The notes: generated from the sequence alone by a model not told the origin. Positions 8,773 to 17,970 are shown, numbered from the stretch's first letter. The stretch: 52,609 nt of DNA from Bacteroidota bacterium (GCA_020048645.1 JAIFMG010000039.1:1-52609); one strand, 5' to 3'. Translations and numbers: made by a program.

Positions 8773-10383
8773 TTAGGGCTTGGGCATGATTTTGATGACC
8801 TGGCCCACCTTGAGGTCGCGCACATCGCGCTCGGTGAAGCCGTTCAGGCGCATGATGTCGGTGCTCGAGACGGGATAGTTCTGGGCGATGTCCCAAAGGT
8901 TGTCGCCCGGCCGGATGGTGTAGTAAACGTAGCGGTCACTGCCCCCGGCGGGCGTGGGCGCCGAGGCCCGCGCCGGCGTGGACGAAGTCCCCGCCCTGCT
9001 GGTCGAGGCCGTCGAGCCCCCGCCAGCCAAGGCCTGCTTCTGGGCGAAGCTCATGGTGTTGACCGCCCGGTAGCGGTCGGCCACGCTGGGGCTGACATAG
9101 ATGGAAAGACTCTGGCCCGCACGGATGAAGCCGTTGTGGTTCAGGTTGTTCCACTGCCGCACCTCGGCGATGGAGACCCCGTACCACGACGAAATCAGCC
9201 CGATGTTGTCGCCCGAGCGGACCGTGTAGGTCAGGCGGGTCTTGCCGTCGGTCGCCGAGGCCGAGGAGGAGCCGCCCGAGTAGGAGGCCACTGGCGACGA
9301 GGAGACCGCGCGGGCCTCGGTCCGTTCGGCCAAGACCACTTCGCGAGGCTGCGCAATGCTGGAATCCTGGTAGTTGTAGATCGAATCCCTAAGGGCGGCG
9401 AAGCGCTGCGCCTGCTGCCCTGGCAAGACCAGCCCGCGGGGCTGCTGCTTGCCCGGCAAGACATCCTTGCGGAAGGTCGGGTTCAGCTCGCGCAAGACGG
9501 GCAGGCTGACGCCCAGAACGGCCGAGACCTGGCCGAAGTGCAGGTCCTTGTCCACGCTGACGACGGCCGTGTTGGAAGGCGCCAGCGGGCCGCGGACCTC
9601 CAGCCCGTGCTCGTGGTGGTAGTGCGCCAGGTAGGTGACCGCGACGAAGGCCGGCAGAAGGTCGCGCTCGCCCTCGGGCAAGTGCGGGTAGATGGCCTGG
9701 AAGCTGGTCTGGCCGCCAGCCTCGCGGATGGCCTTGTTGACGTTGGCCGCCCCGCACGCGTAGGCCGACAAGGCCAGGGGCCAGTCCTTGTAGATGCCGA
9801 AAAGCTCCACCAGGTAGGCGGCGGCGGCCATGGACGCCGCCTGCGGGTCGCGGCGCTGGTCCACGTAGGAATCCACGTAGAGGCCGTACATCCGCGCGAT
9901 GGTGTAGTTGAGCTGCCAGACCCCGCCCGCGCCCTGCTCCGAGGCCGCGAAGGGATACAGCGAGGAAAGCGCCATGGGCAAGTACTTCAGCTCCAAGGGC
10001 AGGCGGTGCGCCCGGATGGCCGCCTCGAAGACAGGCTCCTGCGCACGGGCAAGGCCCAGCATCGAGGCCGTCTGGCCGCGCCGCTCGCCGAGGTATTCCG
10101 AAAGGTAAGCCTTCACCAGCGGGTCCGGGCGCATGGGCACGACCGTGGGCAGGGCCTGAAGCCGCCGGCGCAGCAGCGTATCCGGAAGCTCGACCCGCTG
10201 CCGGGACACCGTCTCTCTCCCCACGTAAGACAATTTGCCCAGGCTGTCCAAGTTCGAGAGGAACCTCGAATGGGCCACCACGGTGGACAGGCTGTCCACC
10301 CGCGCAGGCGCGTGGCTGTCTTGCGCGCGCGCCGGCATCCATGCCCAAAGCGCGGCCGCGAGGAGAAGGCTTGATCTTTTCAT
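8773..10383 (-). CDS. Lytic-transglycosylase-like LysM protein lacking the catalytic Glu
   Basis: This 536-residue protein has a signal peptide (about 1-21), a goose-lysozyme-like SLT domain (about 85-290) and LysM modules around YTVRSGDNIGLISSWYG and YTIRPGDNLWDIAQ, with a weaker one before them. It aligns throughout with the MltD gene just upstream in the operon. Where that protein has LPIIESGL, this one has LPMALSSL: Leu139 replaces the catalytic Glu. The downstream GxxGxWQ region is kept (GAGGVWQLN). It is probably not a glycan-cleaving enzyme and may be a peptidoglycan-binding or regulatory partner of the active paralogue. I chose ATG 10383 for its signal peptide; the frame extends upstream only through intergenic sequence. 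Confidence 0.88.
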   Translation of the reverse strand: MKRSSLLLAAALWAWMPARAQDSHAPARVDSLSTVVAHSRFLSNLDSLGKLSYVGRETVSRQRVELPDTLLRRRLQALPTVVPMRPDPLVKAYLSEYLGERRGQTASMLGLARAQEPVFEAAIRAHRLPLELKYLPMALSSLYPFAASEQGAGGVWQLNYTIARMYGLYVDSYVDQRRDPQAASMAAAAYLVELFGIYKDWPLALSAYACGAANVNKAIREAGGQTSFQAIYPHLPEGERDLLPAFVAVTYLAHYHHEHGLEVRGPLAPSNTAVVSVDKDLHFGQVSAVLGVSLPVLRELNPTFRKDVLPGKQQPRGLVLPGQQAQRFAALRDSIYNYQDSSIAQPREVVLAERTEARAVSSSPVASYSGGSSSASATDGKTRLTYTVRSGDNIGLISSWYGVSIAEVRQWNNLNHNGFIRAGQSLSIYVSPSVADRYRAVNTMSFAQKQALAGGGSTASTSRAGTSSTPARASAPTPAGGSDRYVYYTIRPGDNLWDIAQNYPVSSTDIMRLNGFTERDVRDLKVGQVIKIMPKP

Positions 10384-10453
10384 GCGTCGTGACGTTTTTT
10401 GAAAGAAGAGAAAGATGGAGGGTGCCTGGCGATTGGAGAAACGAACGGCGGCG

Positions 10454-10461
10454 CGAAAATA
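10454..10461 (-). promoter_or_regulatory. Candidate -7 box
   Basis: The minus strand reads TATTTTCG about 70 nt before the start of the Glu-less transglycosylase gene, one base off the TAnnTTTG consensus. The same 8 bases occur upstream of the efflux adaptor at 49891-49898. No TTG at the -33 distance. Confidence 0.3.
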
Positions 10462-10523
10462 GCAAAAGCCCGCCAAGAAGGCCGAAAAACTTTGGCCCCA
10501 GGCCGCCAAAGCGCCCACGCGGG

Positions 10524-10549
10524 AGGCGGGAGCCCCGGGGCTCCCGCCT
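10524..10549 (-). terminator. Perfect 26-bp palindrome between the two LysM genes
   Basis: AGGCGGGAGCCCC is followed directly by its exact reverse complement. It lies 20 nt after the mltD stop. There is no T run, so it is either a weak or factor-dependent terminator or an mRNA-stability hairpin separating expression of the two paralogues. Confidence 0.45.
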
Positions 10550-10569
10550 GCGCGCGCGCTGGCCGCGCG

Positions 10570-12234
10570 TCAGTCCTTGGGCTTGATCTTGATGACCTGG
10601 CCCGGACGCAACTGGCGGGTGGCGCTGGCGGTCAGGTTGTTCAGCCGCATGAGGTCCGTGTTCGAGACACCGGGAAACTTCTGGGCGATAGTCCAAAGGT
10701 TTTCCCCCGACTGGATGCGGTAGTAAACGTAGTTGTCGTCGCTGGGCACGACGTTCGACAGTTGGGTGGTCGAGGCCACGGCCGTGCCGCCCTGGGCAGG
10801 CGCCACGTTGCGCACGGGCGTCGAGACGCTGGCGTAGGCATAGACCGAGTCTTGCAGGGCCTGGAAGCGGGCGGCGGCCAGGTAGGGCAGGTTGAGCGTC
10901 ATGCTCTGCTCCTTGGCCGGGACCACGTTGCGCTTGTACTGGGGGTTCAGGGCCAGGATTTCTTCCTCCGAGACTTGGACGACCTCTGCTATCTGCTTGA
11001 TGTAGAGGTTGGTGCTGTCAACGGTAACAGTCTGGCACATCGAAGGCAGGGAATAAGGCGTCGAGCTGAAGCCATGCTGGTCGTAGTAGGACATGAGGTA
11101 GGTGGCCGCGATGAACTTCGGCACGTAGCCCTGCGTCTCGCGGGGCAGGAACCGGGAGATGGCCCAGTAGTCCTTCACGCCCCCGGCCCGGTTGATGGCC
11201 CGGTCCACGTTGCCCGAGCCGCAGTTGTAGGCCGCCAGGCAGAGGGCCCAGTCGCCGTACTTGGCATAGAGGTCCGTGAACATGCGCGCGGCGGCGTGGG
11301 TGGCCTTGAGCGGGTCGCTGCGCTGGTCCACGTAGCGGGTGACGTCGAGGTCGTACATCTTGCCGGTGGAGTACATGAACTGCCAGATGCCCGTGGCCCC
11401 GGCGATGGAGACGGCGTTGGGGTTGAGGCCCGACTCGATGATGGGCAGGTACTTCAGCTCCAGGGGCAGGCCGTAGGCGTCGAGCACCTGCTCGAAGGTC
11501 GGGGCGTAGTACTCCGTCCGGCCGACCAGCGACTGGATGTAGGTCTTGGCCCTGGGGTTGGTGTAGTGGTGGATGTAGGTGCGCACGTCCTGGTTGTAGG
11601 CCAGCTCGATGGGCGTCACGATGGCCGCGATGCGGGCGGCATAGACCGAGTCGGGCAGGTCGAAGGCCATGGAGTCGGCCGCCAGCTTGGAGCGCCTCCC
11701 GGCGAGGAAGGCCGGGGTGAAGCGCTTGTGGTGCCAGAGGACCAGCATGCTGTCGAGCTGCTGGAGCTCCGGGCGGGCCTGGGCGCTGGCCCCCAGGGCC
11801 TGGGCGTTGTACTGGGCCATGATTTCCAGGGGCGAGGGCTGGCGGACGCCCCGGTTGCGGGCCAGAATCCACTGGACCTGGTAGACCAGGATGTCGTTGA
11901 AGGGGTCCTGGTCGCGCAGGGCCAGCTCGAAGGAGGCCAGCTTCTCGTCGGGCATCCGGTCGAGGTTCGCGTTGACCAGGGCCAGGAAGACCTTGGAGGA
12001 ATCGTTGGAGCTCAGCTCGAGCATCTGCCGGAACAGGACAGAGGCGGCCGAGTAGCTCTTGTGGGCAGGTCCCTCCGGGGCTACCCGCGACAGCCAGTCG
12101 GCCATGAGCGAATCCATGAGCTGTTGTCTTGCCTGGCCCTCGCTGGGCGGGTTCTCCCCTGCGGGAAACGCTCGGCTGACGGGGCCTAGGGCCACCAGAA
12201 GCATCAGCAGGAGCGACGCGAATCGTCTTTTCAT
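10570..12234 (-). CDS. mltD: MltD-like membrane-bound lytic murein transglycosylase
   Basis: This 554-residue protein has a signal sequence (about 1-24), a helical N-terminal region, an SLT domain (about 250-400) and C-terminal LysM modules. The catalytic motif ESGLNPNA is intact (Glu267), followed by GATGIWQFM and AAYNCGSGNVDRA. Of the LysM modules, NYVYYRIQSGENLWTIAQKF at the C-terminus is the clearest; another lies near ILALNPQYKRNVVP. Family members cleave the MurNAc-GlcNAc bond with formation of 1,6-anhydroMurNAc. It starts 12 nt after the DUF5683 gene and is part of the par-DUF5683-mltD unit that is common in Bacteroidota. Confidence 0.93.
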   Translation of the reverse strand: MKRRFASLLLMLLVALGPVSRAFPAGENPPSEGQARQQLMDSLMADWLSRVAPEGPAHKSYSAASVLFRQMLELSSNDSSKVFLALVNANLDRMPDEKLASFELALRDQDPFNDILVYQVQWILARNRGVRQPSPLEIMAQYNAQALGASAQARPELQQLDSMLVLWHHKRFTPAFLAGRRSKLAADSMAFDLPDSVYAARIAAIVTPIELAYNQDVRTYIHHYTNPRAKTYIQSLVGRTEYYAPTFEQVLDAYGLPLELKYLPIIESGLNPNAVSIAGATGIWQFMYSTGKMYDLDVTRYVDQRSDPLKATHAAARMFTDLYAKYGDWALCLAAYNCGSGNVDRAINRAGGVKDYWAISRFLPRETQGYVPKFIAATYLMSYYDQHGFSSTPYSLPSMCQTVTVDSTNLYIKQIAEVVQVSEEEILALNPQYKRNVVPAKEQSMTLNLPYLAAARFQALQDSVYAYASVSTPVRNVAPAQGGTAVASTTQLSNVVPSDDNYVYYRIQSGENLWTIAQKFPGVSNTDLMRLNNLTASATRQLRPGQVIKIKPKD

Positions 12235-12246
12235 AGTTTCAATGGT

Positions 12247-12870
12247 TTAAAAACGCCAGGAAACCGAGAATCCCCAGCCGGGGCCCGATTGTCCTTGAAG
12301 GAGACGCCCCACCGCGGGGGGGCTCAGTTGGAAGGAAAGCCCATCGCTGACGTCGAAATCCGCCAGGAACGCGTCCGCGGCGGCGTCCATCACGCCCAAG
12401 GCGTACAGCCCGAAGAGCAGGATGGCCCAGTTCTCGCGCTGCTTGCGCAGGTCGCTCCGGATGGACTCGACCTGGGCCTGGCTGTAGCGGCCCTGGTAGG
12501 TGCCCTCCAGCAGGTCGAGGTAGTCGTCCGTGTACGACTGGTAGAGGCGGTCTGTCTGGCGGAGGGCGTAGGCGTTGGCCGCCAGCAGCCCATAGACCAG
12601 GGGGACTTTCCAGTACTTGCGGTTGTAGGCTTGGCCCAGGCCGGGCAATGCCGCCGAGTAGAGGGCCGCTTTGAGGGGGCTGCGAACGCTTTCGATGGCC
12701 TCCCGGGGAGCCAGGCTGTCGGCTTCAGGGCCTTGCGCTTGGGCCGTCAGCGCCAAGAGCACGGACGCGAAGATATAAATTGTGCCGATCGCGGCGCGCC
12801 CCGGCCAAAATTTTGGCCTTTGCCTTTTGAAGAAAATTGGCAAAAATGGCTTTGGGCTGGCTGTGCTCAT
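12247..12870 (-). CDS. DUF5683-family membrane protein
   Basis: This 207-residue protein has an N-terminal hydrophobic segment (about 26-46) and the family's hallmark PLKAALYSAALPGLGQAYN followed by KYWKVPLVYG (about 65-95). Two further hydrophobic stretches suggest membrane insertion. DUF5683 genes commonly lie between parB and envelope genes in Bacteroidota; their function is not established. Here the gene lies 13 nt after parB and 12 nt before mltD, a tight operon. The first ATG at 12870 leaves 25 residues before the hydrophobic segment, so a later start is possible. Confidence 0.85.
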   Translation of the reverse strand: MSTASPKPFLPIFFKRQRPKFWPGRAAIGTIYIFASVLLALTAQAQGPEADSLAPREAIESVRSPLKAALYSAALPGLGQAYNRKYWKVPLVYGLLAANAYALRQTDRLYQSYTDDYLDLLEGTYQGRYSQAQVESIRSDLRKQRENWAILLFGLYALGVMDAAADAFLADFDVSDGLSFQLSPPAVGRLLQGQSGPGWGFSVSWRF

Positions 12871-12883
12871 GCGTCGCTGGGGG

Positions 12884-13756
12884 TTAGCCTTGGCCCTGGA
12901 GCAGCTCGAGCAGGCGGTGGAAGTCCTGGTCCGAATCGAAGCCGATGACGATCTTGCCCTTGCCCTTGCCGTCGCGCCGCACCTCGACCTTGGTTTGCAG
13001 CCTCTGCGAAAGCCAGGACCTGCGCTCGGCGAAGTCGCCTGGCAAGGCCGGCTCCTTGGGGCTGGCCTTGGGGGCGGGCTGGGCCTGCCCGCGGGCCAGG
13101 CGCTCGGTCTCGCGGACCGACAGCCCCAGCTCGAGCACCCGCCCGAAGAGCTCCATCTGCCGCTGGGCGTCGTCGATGCCCGCCAGGGCGCGGGCGTGGC
13201 CCATGTCCAGGCGCCTGTCGCGCAGGGCCGCCTGGAGGGCGTCGGGCAGCTTGAGCAGGCGCAGGTAGTTGGTGATGGTCGAGCGCTTCTTGCCCACGCG
13301 GGCGCTCATGGTGTCGTGGGTCAGGCCGCACTCGTGGATCAGGCGCTCGTAGGAGAAGGCGACCTCCAGGGGGTTGAGGTCCTCGCGCTGGATGTTCTCG
13401 ACCAGGGCCAGCTCCAGCATGGCCTTGTCGTCGGCCTGCCGGACGTAGGCGGGCAGGTTCTCCAGGCCCGCCATCTGGGCCGCGCGGAACCGGCGCTCGC
13501 CCGAGATGAGCTCGTAGCCCTGGTCGGTCTTGCGGACCGTGACGGGCTGGATGATGCCCAGCTCGCGGATGGAGCGGGAGAGCTCCTCCAGCGCCTCCGG
13601 GTCGAACTCCTTCCGGGGCTGGAAGGGGTTGGCCCGGATGGAGGATACGGGAATCTCGGAGGTGCCGCTGAGGCCGCGGTTTCCCTTCTGGACCTCGTAG
13701 CTGCCATCGTCGATGAGCGCTCCCAGGCCTCGGCCTAGCGCGGTGTTCTTTGCCAT
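12884..13756 (-). CDS. parB: Chromosome-partitioning protein ParB
   Basis: This 290-residue protein is of normal length for chromosomal ParB. It starts MAKNTALGRGLGALID, the family's N-terminal ParA-stimulating motif. The ParB/Srx CTP-binding region follows, with NPFQPRKEFD and GERRFRAAQ, and then the helix-turn-helix core around VGKKRSTITNYLRLLKLP. The last about 50 residues form the dimerisation region. ParB binds parS near the origin and loads condensin. It lies 34 nt after parA. I saw no parS-like GTTTCACGTGAAAC palindrome in the window. Confidence 0.95.
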   Translation of the reverse strand: MAKNTALGRGLGALIDDGSYEVQKGNRGLSGTSEIPVSSIRANPFQPRKEFDPEALEELSRSIRELGIIQPVTVRKTDQGYELISGERRFRAAQMAGLENLPAYVRQADDKAMLELALVENIQREDLNPLEVAFSYERLIHECGLTHDTMSARVGKKRSTITNYLRLLKLPDALQAALRDRRLDMGHARALAGIDDAQRQMELFGRVLELGLSVRETERLARGQAQPAPKASPKEPALPGDFAERRSWLSQRLQTKVEVRRDGKGKGKIVIGFDSDQDFHRLLELLQGQG

Positions 13757-13790
13757 CGGAAGGATCTTGGTTGTTTCATGCGGTCTCGGC

Positions 13791-14591
<801 letters not shown>

Positions 14592-14669
14592 GTCGAAGGT
14601 TTGGTTGTTGCAAGGCCAACAGCTTGCGGACGAGGGCCAAAGCGCGCACCCGCCCCTGTTGGACGGGGG

Positions 14670-14677
14670 CAAAGTTA
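14670..14677 (-). promoter_or_regulatory. Candidate promoter -7 box for the parAB operon
   Basis: The minus strand reads TAACTTTG followed by a C-rich tract, matching TAnnTTTG. It lies 79 nt upstream of the parA start, in the short gap after the Arg-rich gene. The -33 position has no exact TTG, though the spacer is T/A-rich. Confidence 0.45.
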
Positions 14678-14719
14678 ATCTTTTTTTGAAAAACGAGCCT
14701 TGGGGCGCCTTCCCGGGGC

Positions 14720-15445
14720 TCAGCCGCGGTCGCGGGCGTGGCGGCGCCGGGCGCGGTCGGCCGCGCGGGCGGAGCGGGCGCGCTGGCGGGCGCGCTGGTT
14801 CTCGGTGATGTCGCGCTGGCGCTCGACGCCCCGGTTGCGCTGGCTCTTCTGGCGCACGGTGGGGTTGGCCATCCGCTCGAAGAGGGTGTAGGGGTTCTTG
14901 CCCCGCCGGACGCGGTCAGAGCGGCGGCGGTCGGTCTCGCGCTGGGCCAGGTCGTTGCGGCGCATCTGCGTGTCCTTGAGCGACTTCTCCATGATGCGCT
15001 CGTGGCGGCGCTTGACCTTGCGGATGAAGCGCTTCTGCTTGCGGTCCGAGACCTCGTCCTTGCGGTAGGCCCGGTCCACCAGCCGCTGCTCCTCGGGCGT
15101 CAGCGGAAGGCCCATCACCAGGGCCGACTTGGCCATCTCCTCCTCCTCGGTCAGCTTGTACTTCTGGATGAGCTTGTAGAAGTCCAGGATCTCCTCCGGA
15201 AGCCAGGTCTTGCCCGTGCGGGTCTGGCTGAAGTTCTGCAGGAACTGGTCCTGCTCGGGGCTCAGCGCGTCGCTGCCTCCACCCCAGCCGAAGGGGCCGC
15301 CGCCGCCCTCGGCCTGGCCGCCTTCCCCCGTGCTGCCCGGAGGCACGAAGCCCTGCCCGAAGGCCGCGGCCGACCAAATGGCCCACAACGCAGCGAGCAA
15401 GCCGATTTTCAATAGCTTTGTGCCTTGCAATATCCTTGAAAACAT
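14720..15445 (-). CDS. Secreted protein with very basic Arg-rich C-terminus, function unknown
   Basis: This 241-residue protein has a signal peptide (LLKIGLLAALWAIWSAAAFG, about 12-31) and a Gly-rich linker (about 32-55). A region with EQDQFLQNFSQTRTGKTWLP and helical segments follows, and the last about 110 residues are extremely rich in Arg, with Lys, Gln and Asp. I do not recognise the family. Codon pattern and the signal peptide support it as real. ATG 15445 is the last possible start before the signal peptide; ATGs at 15451 and 15457 are in frame. The start overlaps the divergent Rieske-like gene's start, so promoters must lie inside the coding sequences. The tail could bind nucleic acid, teichuronic-like polymer or LPS; this is not shown. 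Confidence 0.7.
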   Translation of the reverse strand: MFSRILQGTKLLKIGLLAALWAIWSAAAFGQGFVPPGSTGEGGQAEGGGGPFGWGGGSDALSPEQDQFLQNFSQTRTGKTWLPEEILDFYKLIQKYKLTEEEEMAKSALVMGLPLTPEEQRLVDRAYRKDEVSDRKQKRFIRKVKRRHERIMEKSLKDTQMRRNDLAQRETDRRRSDRVRRGKNPYTLFERMANPTVRQKSQRNRGVERQRDITENQRARQRARSARAADRARRRHARDRG

Positions 15446-15878
15446 GCGCATGACCATCCGTTTTTTCGTTTGTTTCCTATTCTTGGCCGCCGCCGCACCA
15501 ATGGCCTGCGAGCGGGTCGAGTACGATTTCCCAAGGGTCCCCGTGAACTTCACCATCTTCCTCAACGAGCCCGACTTCGTGGACCTCAACGCCGTGGGCA
15601 ACCACGTCATGGTCACGGGCGGCTACAAGGGCATCATCCTCTACCGCAAGAGCTTCGACGAGTTCGCCGCCTTCGAGAGGGCCTGCCCGCACGACCACGA
15701 GCACGCCTGGGGCAAGGTGGCCTCCCTCAACAGCTTCGTGGTGGCCGACACCGTCTGCGGCTCGCAGTTCTCGCTGCCTTCCGACGGCAGCGTCCTCGAA
15801 GGGCCGGCGCAGCTCCCGCTCTGGACCTACCGGACCTTCTACGACCCCGTGGCGCGGACCCTGAGGGTCACCAACTGA
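15444..15878 (+). CDS. Degenerate Rieske-like lipoprotein
   Basis: This 144-residue protein has a short signal with a lipobox-like PMAC (Cys22). The rest resembles a Rieske [2Fe-2S] fold: an ACPHDHEH first box (Cys81-x-His83), then a second box VCGSQFSLPSDG (Cys105) followed by LEGPAQLPL, a common Rieske ending. Normal Rieske proteins need C-x-H and C-x-x-H. Here the second His is missing (Gln108 or Cys105, depending on alignment), so cluster binding is doubtful. Such variants recur in Bacteroidota. ATGs at 15444 and 15450 are both possible; the first overlaps the divergent gene's ATG within CATGCGCATG. Confidence 0.75.
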   Translation: MRMTIRFFVCFLFLAAAAPMACERVEYDFPRVPVNFTIFLNEPDFVDLNAVGNHVMVTGGYKGIILYRKSFDEFAAFERACPHDHEHAWGKVASLNSFVVADTVCGSQFSLPSDGSVLEGPAQLPLWTYRTFYDPVARTLRVTN

Positions 15879-15981
15879 GCGGATTGCGGCAAAAATCATT
15901 CCTTATTTCCCTCCCTCCTGGCTCCGCCCTTCCCCCTTTTGTGCTATCTTCAAACATCCAAGCCACACAAAAGACACGGCC

Positions 15982-17970
15982 ATGAGCGACATCTTCCAAG
16001 TCACCCTCCTCGACCGCGCCTTCGCCCGGGAAGGCGCGGAACCGGCCCCCGCGACCGCCGAGCTGCGCCTGGTCGAGCCCGACGGCACCGAGCGCCGGAT
16101 CACCCTCGGCCACTTCGGCCAGGACCAGATCGACCAGCAGCTCGCCAAGGGGCAGCTCGACCTGGCCGGATGCCTGGTGCTCGACTTCTCCCTGGCGCGC
16201 TTCCGAGCGCGGGCGGGCCTGCCTTCCGACGAGCACACCCGCCTGGAACGGCTGCGCTGCCCGGGGGCCTTCTTCCTGAACCAGCCCGGCATCCCCATCG
16301 ACTGGAGCCGGATCCACCTGGAGGCCGAGCGGGCCGACTTCCATGGCGCCACCTTCGCCGGCGCGCCCCTGCGCTTCGACCACGCCCTGCTCCAGACCCG
16401 CGAGACCGACTTCGAGGGCGCCCGCTTCCGCTGCGCGCTGGCCAGCTTCGCCGACGCGGGCCTCGGCCTGGGCGCCGTCTCGTTCAAGAACGCCGCCTTC
16501 GGCCCCGGCAAGAAGGACTTCGGCAGGGCCAGGTTCGCCGGCCAGGAGGCCAACTTCGCCAACGTCGAGTTCTCCGACGGCGAGACCTCCTTCTCCCACG
16601 CCGCCTTCGCCGGCAAGGCCAACTTCAAGATCGCCCGCTTCGGGCAGGGAAAGGTCGATTTCGGGCACTGCCGATTCGGCGACGGAGGGCTGGAGTTCGA
16701 ACTGGCCACCTTCGGCCCCGGCAAGGTCAACTTCCGCGAGGCCTCCTTCGGCAAAGGCAGCCGCGGCTTCGACCGCACCCGCTTCGAGTGCCAGGAGCTC
16801 AACTTCATGGACTGCCGCTTCGCCGACGGCAGCCTCAGCTTCGTCAACGCCCAGTTCGGCGACTGCAAGCTCAACTTCAAGCAGGCCCAGTTCGGCGACG
16901 GACCCATCGACTTCCACTACTCCGACTTCGGCCACGCCGAGCTCAACTTCGACCGCGCCTACTTTGGCCGCGGCGAGATCAGCTTCAAGGCCATCGAGTG
17001 CCAGTCGGGCAAGATCTCCTTCAGCCGGGCCCGCTTCGGCGAGGGCCGGATCGATTTCCAAGGCATCAAGCTCCGGGGCGGACGCGTCAGCTTCAGGCGC
17101 TCATCATTCGAGCGCGGCGAGCTCGACTTCTCGGGCGCCGAGCTCGAGCAGGCCGAGGTCCTCTTCGAAGACCTCGACTTCGCCCAGCGCGGCGCCACCT
17201 TCGAGACGGCCCGCCTGGGCAGCCTGGCCTTCGACCGCTGCCAGTTCAGCGCGTTCGTCAACCTCAAGCCCAGCCACTGCGGCGAGCTCCGCCTCAACGA
17301 CTGCCTCATCCGCGACATCATCGACATGCGCCCCGGCGGCGCCAGCGTCCAGATAGACCGGCTCGACCTGTTCGGCACCCGGCTCCTGGGCAAGCTCTTC
17401 CTCGACTGGAAGGCCAACCGGCTCGAGGCCCTCATCCACCAGCAAGACCGCGGCCACCGCGAGAAGGCCGAGCAGTTCCGCACCCTCAAGGAGAGCTTCA
17501 ACCAGACCGGGCGCTACAACGACGAGGACCGGGCCTACGTGGCCTTCAAGCGGCAGGAGCAGATCGCGCAGCTCAAAGAGGCCAACGCCGCCAGGCCCGC
17601 CACCCGGCCCCTCAACCTGGCCAGCTACGCCTTCAAGTGGCTCGTCTTCGACAAGATGGGCGAGTTCGCGACCAACCCCGTCCGCGTTTTCGCCAGCATG
17701 TTCGCCGTTTACGTGCTCTTCAGCCTGGTCTATATCGTCTTGCCCCTGCTCGGCGTCCAGACCGACATCGTCTCGTCGATTGGCGACCCCGACAAGCTCT
17801 CGCTCGTGGCCAAATCGTTCTACCACAGCGCGATAACCTACCTGACCATCGGCTATGGCGACTACTACCCCTCGGGCGTCAACCGCACCATCTCCGCCTT
17901 CGAGGGCTTCATGGGCATCTTCATGATGGCCTACTTCACCGTGGCCTTCGTCCGCAAGATCCTCCGCTGA
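15982..17970 (+). CDS. Potassium-channel-like protein with long 12-residue-repeat solenoid
   Basis: This 662-residue protein has two parts. Residues about 117-415 are some two dozen tandem copies of a 12-residue unit, roughly F-G-x-G-x-h-x-F-x-x-A-x (h hydrophobic). An 11-residue unit near 209-219 is the only clear length break. The period is 36 bp in DNA. The pattern resembles the Phe-rich pentapeptide-3-type repeats but is not a 5-residue period. Residues about 475-540 are a charged linker. The C-terminus has a TM helix (about 568-591), a pore loop with the K+ selectivity filter TIGYGDYYP (622-630) and a second TM helix (about 637-658), as in two-TM channels. The solenoid is presumably a cytoplasmic sensor or tether. 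It stands alone on the plus strand. Confidence 0.85.
   Translation: MSDIFQVTLLDRAFAREGAEPAPATAELRLVEPDGTERRITLGHFGQDQIDQQLAKGQLDLAGCLVLDFSLARFRARAGLPSDEHTRLERLRCPGAFFLNQPGIPIDWSRIHLEAERADFHGATFAGAPLRFDHALLQTRETDFEGARFRCALASFADAGLGLGAVSFKNAAFGPGKKDFGRARFAGQEANFANVEFSDGETSFSHAAFAGKANFKIARFGQGKVDFGHCRFGDGGLEFELATFGPGKVNFREASFGKGSRGFDRTRFECQELNFMDCRFADGSLSFVNAQFGDCKLNFKQAQFGDGPIDFHYSDFGHAELNFDRAYFGRGEISFKAIECQSGKISFSRARFGEGRIDFQGIKLRGGRVSFRRSSFERGELDFSGAELEQAEVLFEDLDFAQRGATFETARLGSLAFDRCQFSAFVNLKPSHCGELRLNDCLIRDIIDMRPGGASVQIDRLDLFGTRLLGKLFLDWKANRLEALIHQQDRGHREKAEQFRTLKESFNQTGRYNDEDRAYVAFKRQEQIAQLKEANAARPATRPLNLASYAFKWLVFDKMGEFATNPVRVFASMFAVYVLFSLVYIVLPLLGVQTDIVSSIGDPDKLSLVAKSFYHSAITYLTIGYGDYYPSGVNRTISAFEGFMGIFMMAYFTVAFVRKILR

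Noticed and set aside
7201-10374. Very long plus-strand open frame over the SGNH and LysM genes
   Set aside because: High GC makes stop codons rare. The minus-strand frames have signal peptides and catalytic motifs; this frame is low-complexity Ala, Arg, Gly and Val.
16330-17217. 36-bp tandem DNA period resembling a CRISPR or satellite array
   Set aside because: The repeats are in frame, diverged at DNA level and encode a 12-residue protein repeat. There are no constant repeat/spacer units.
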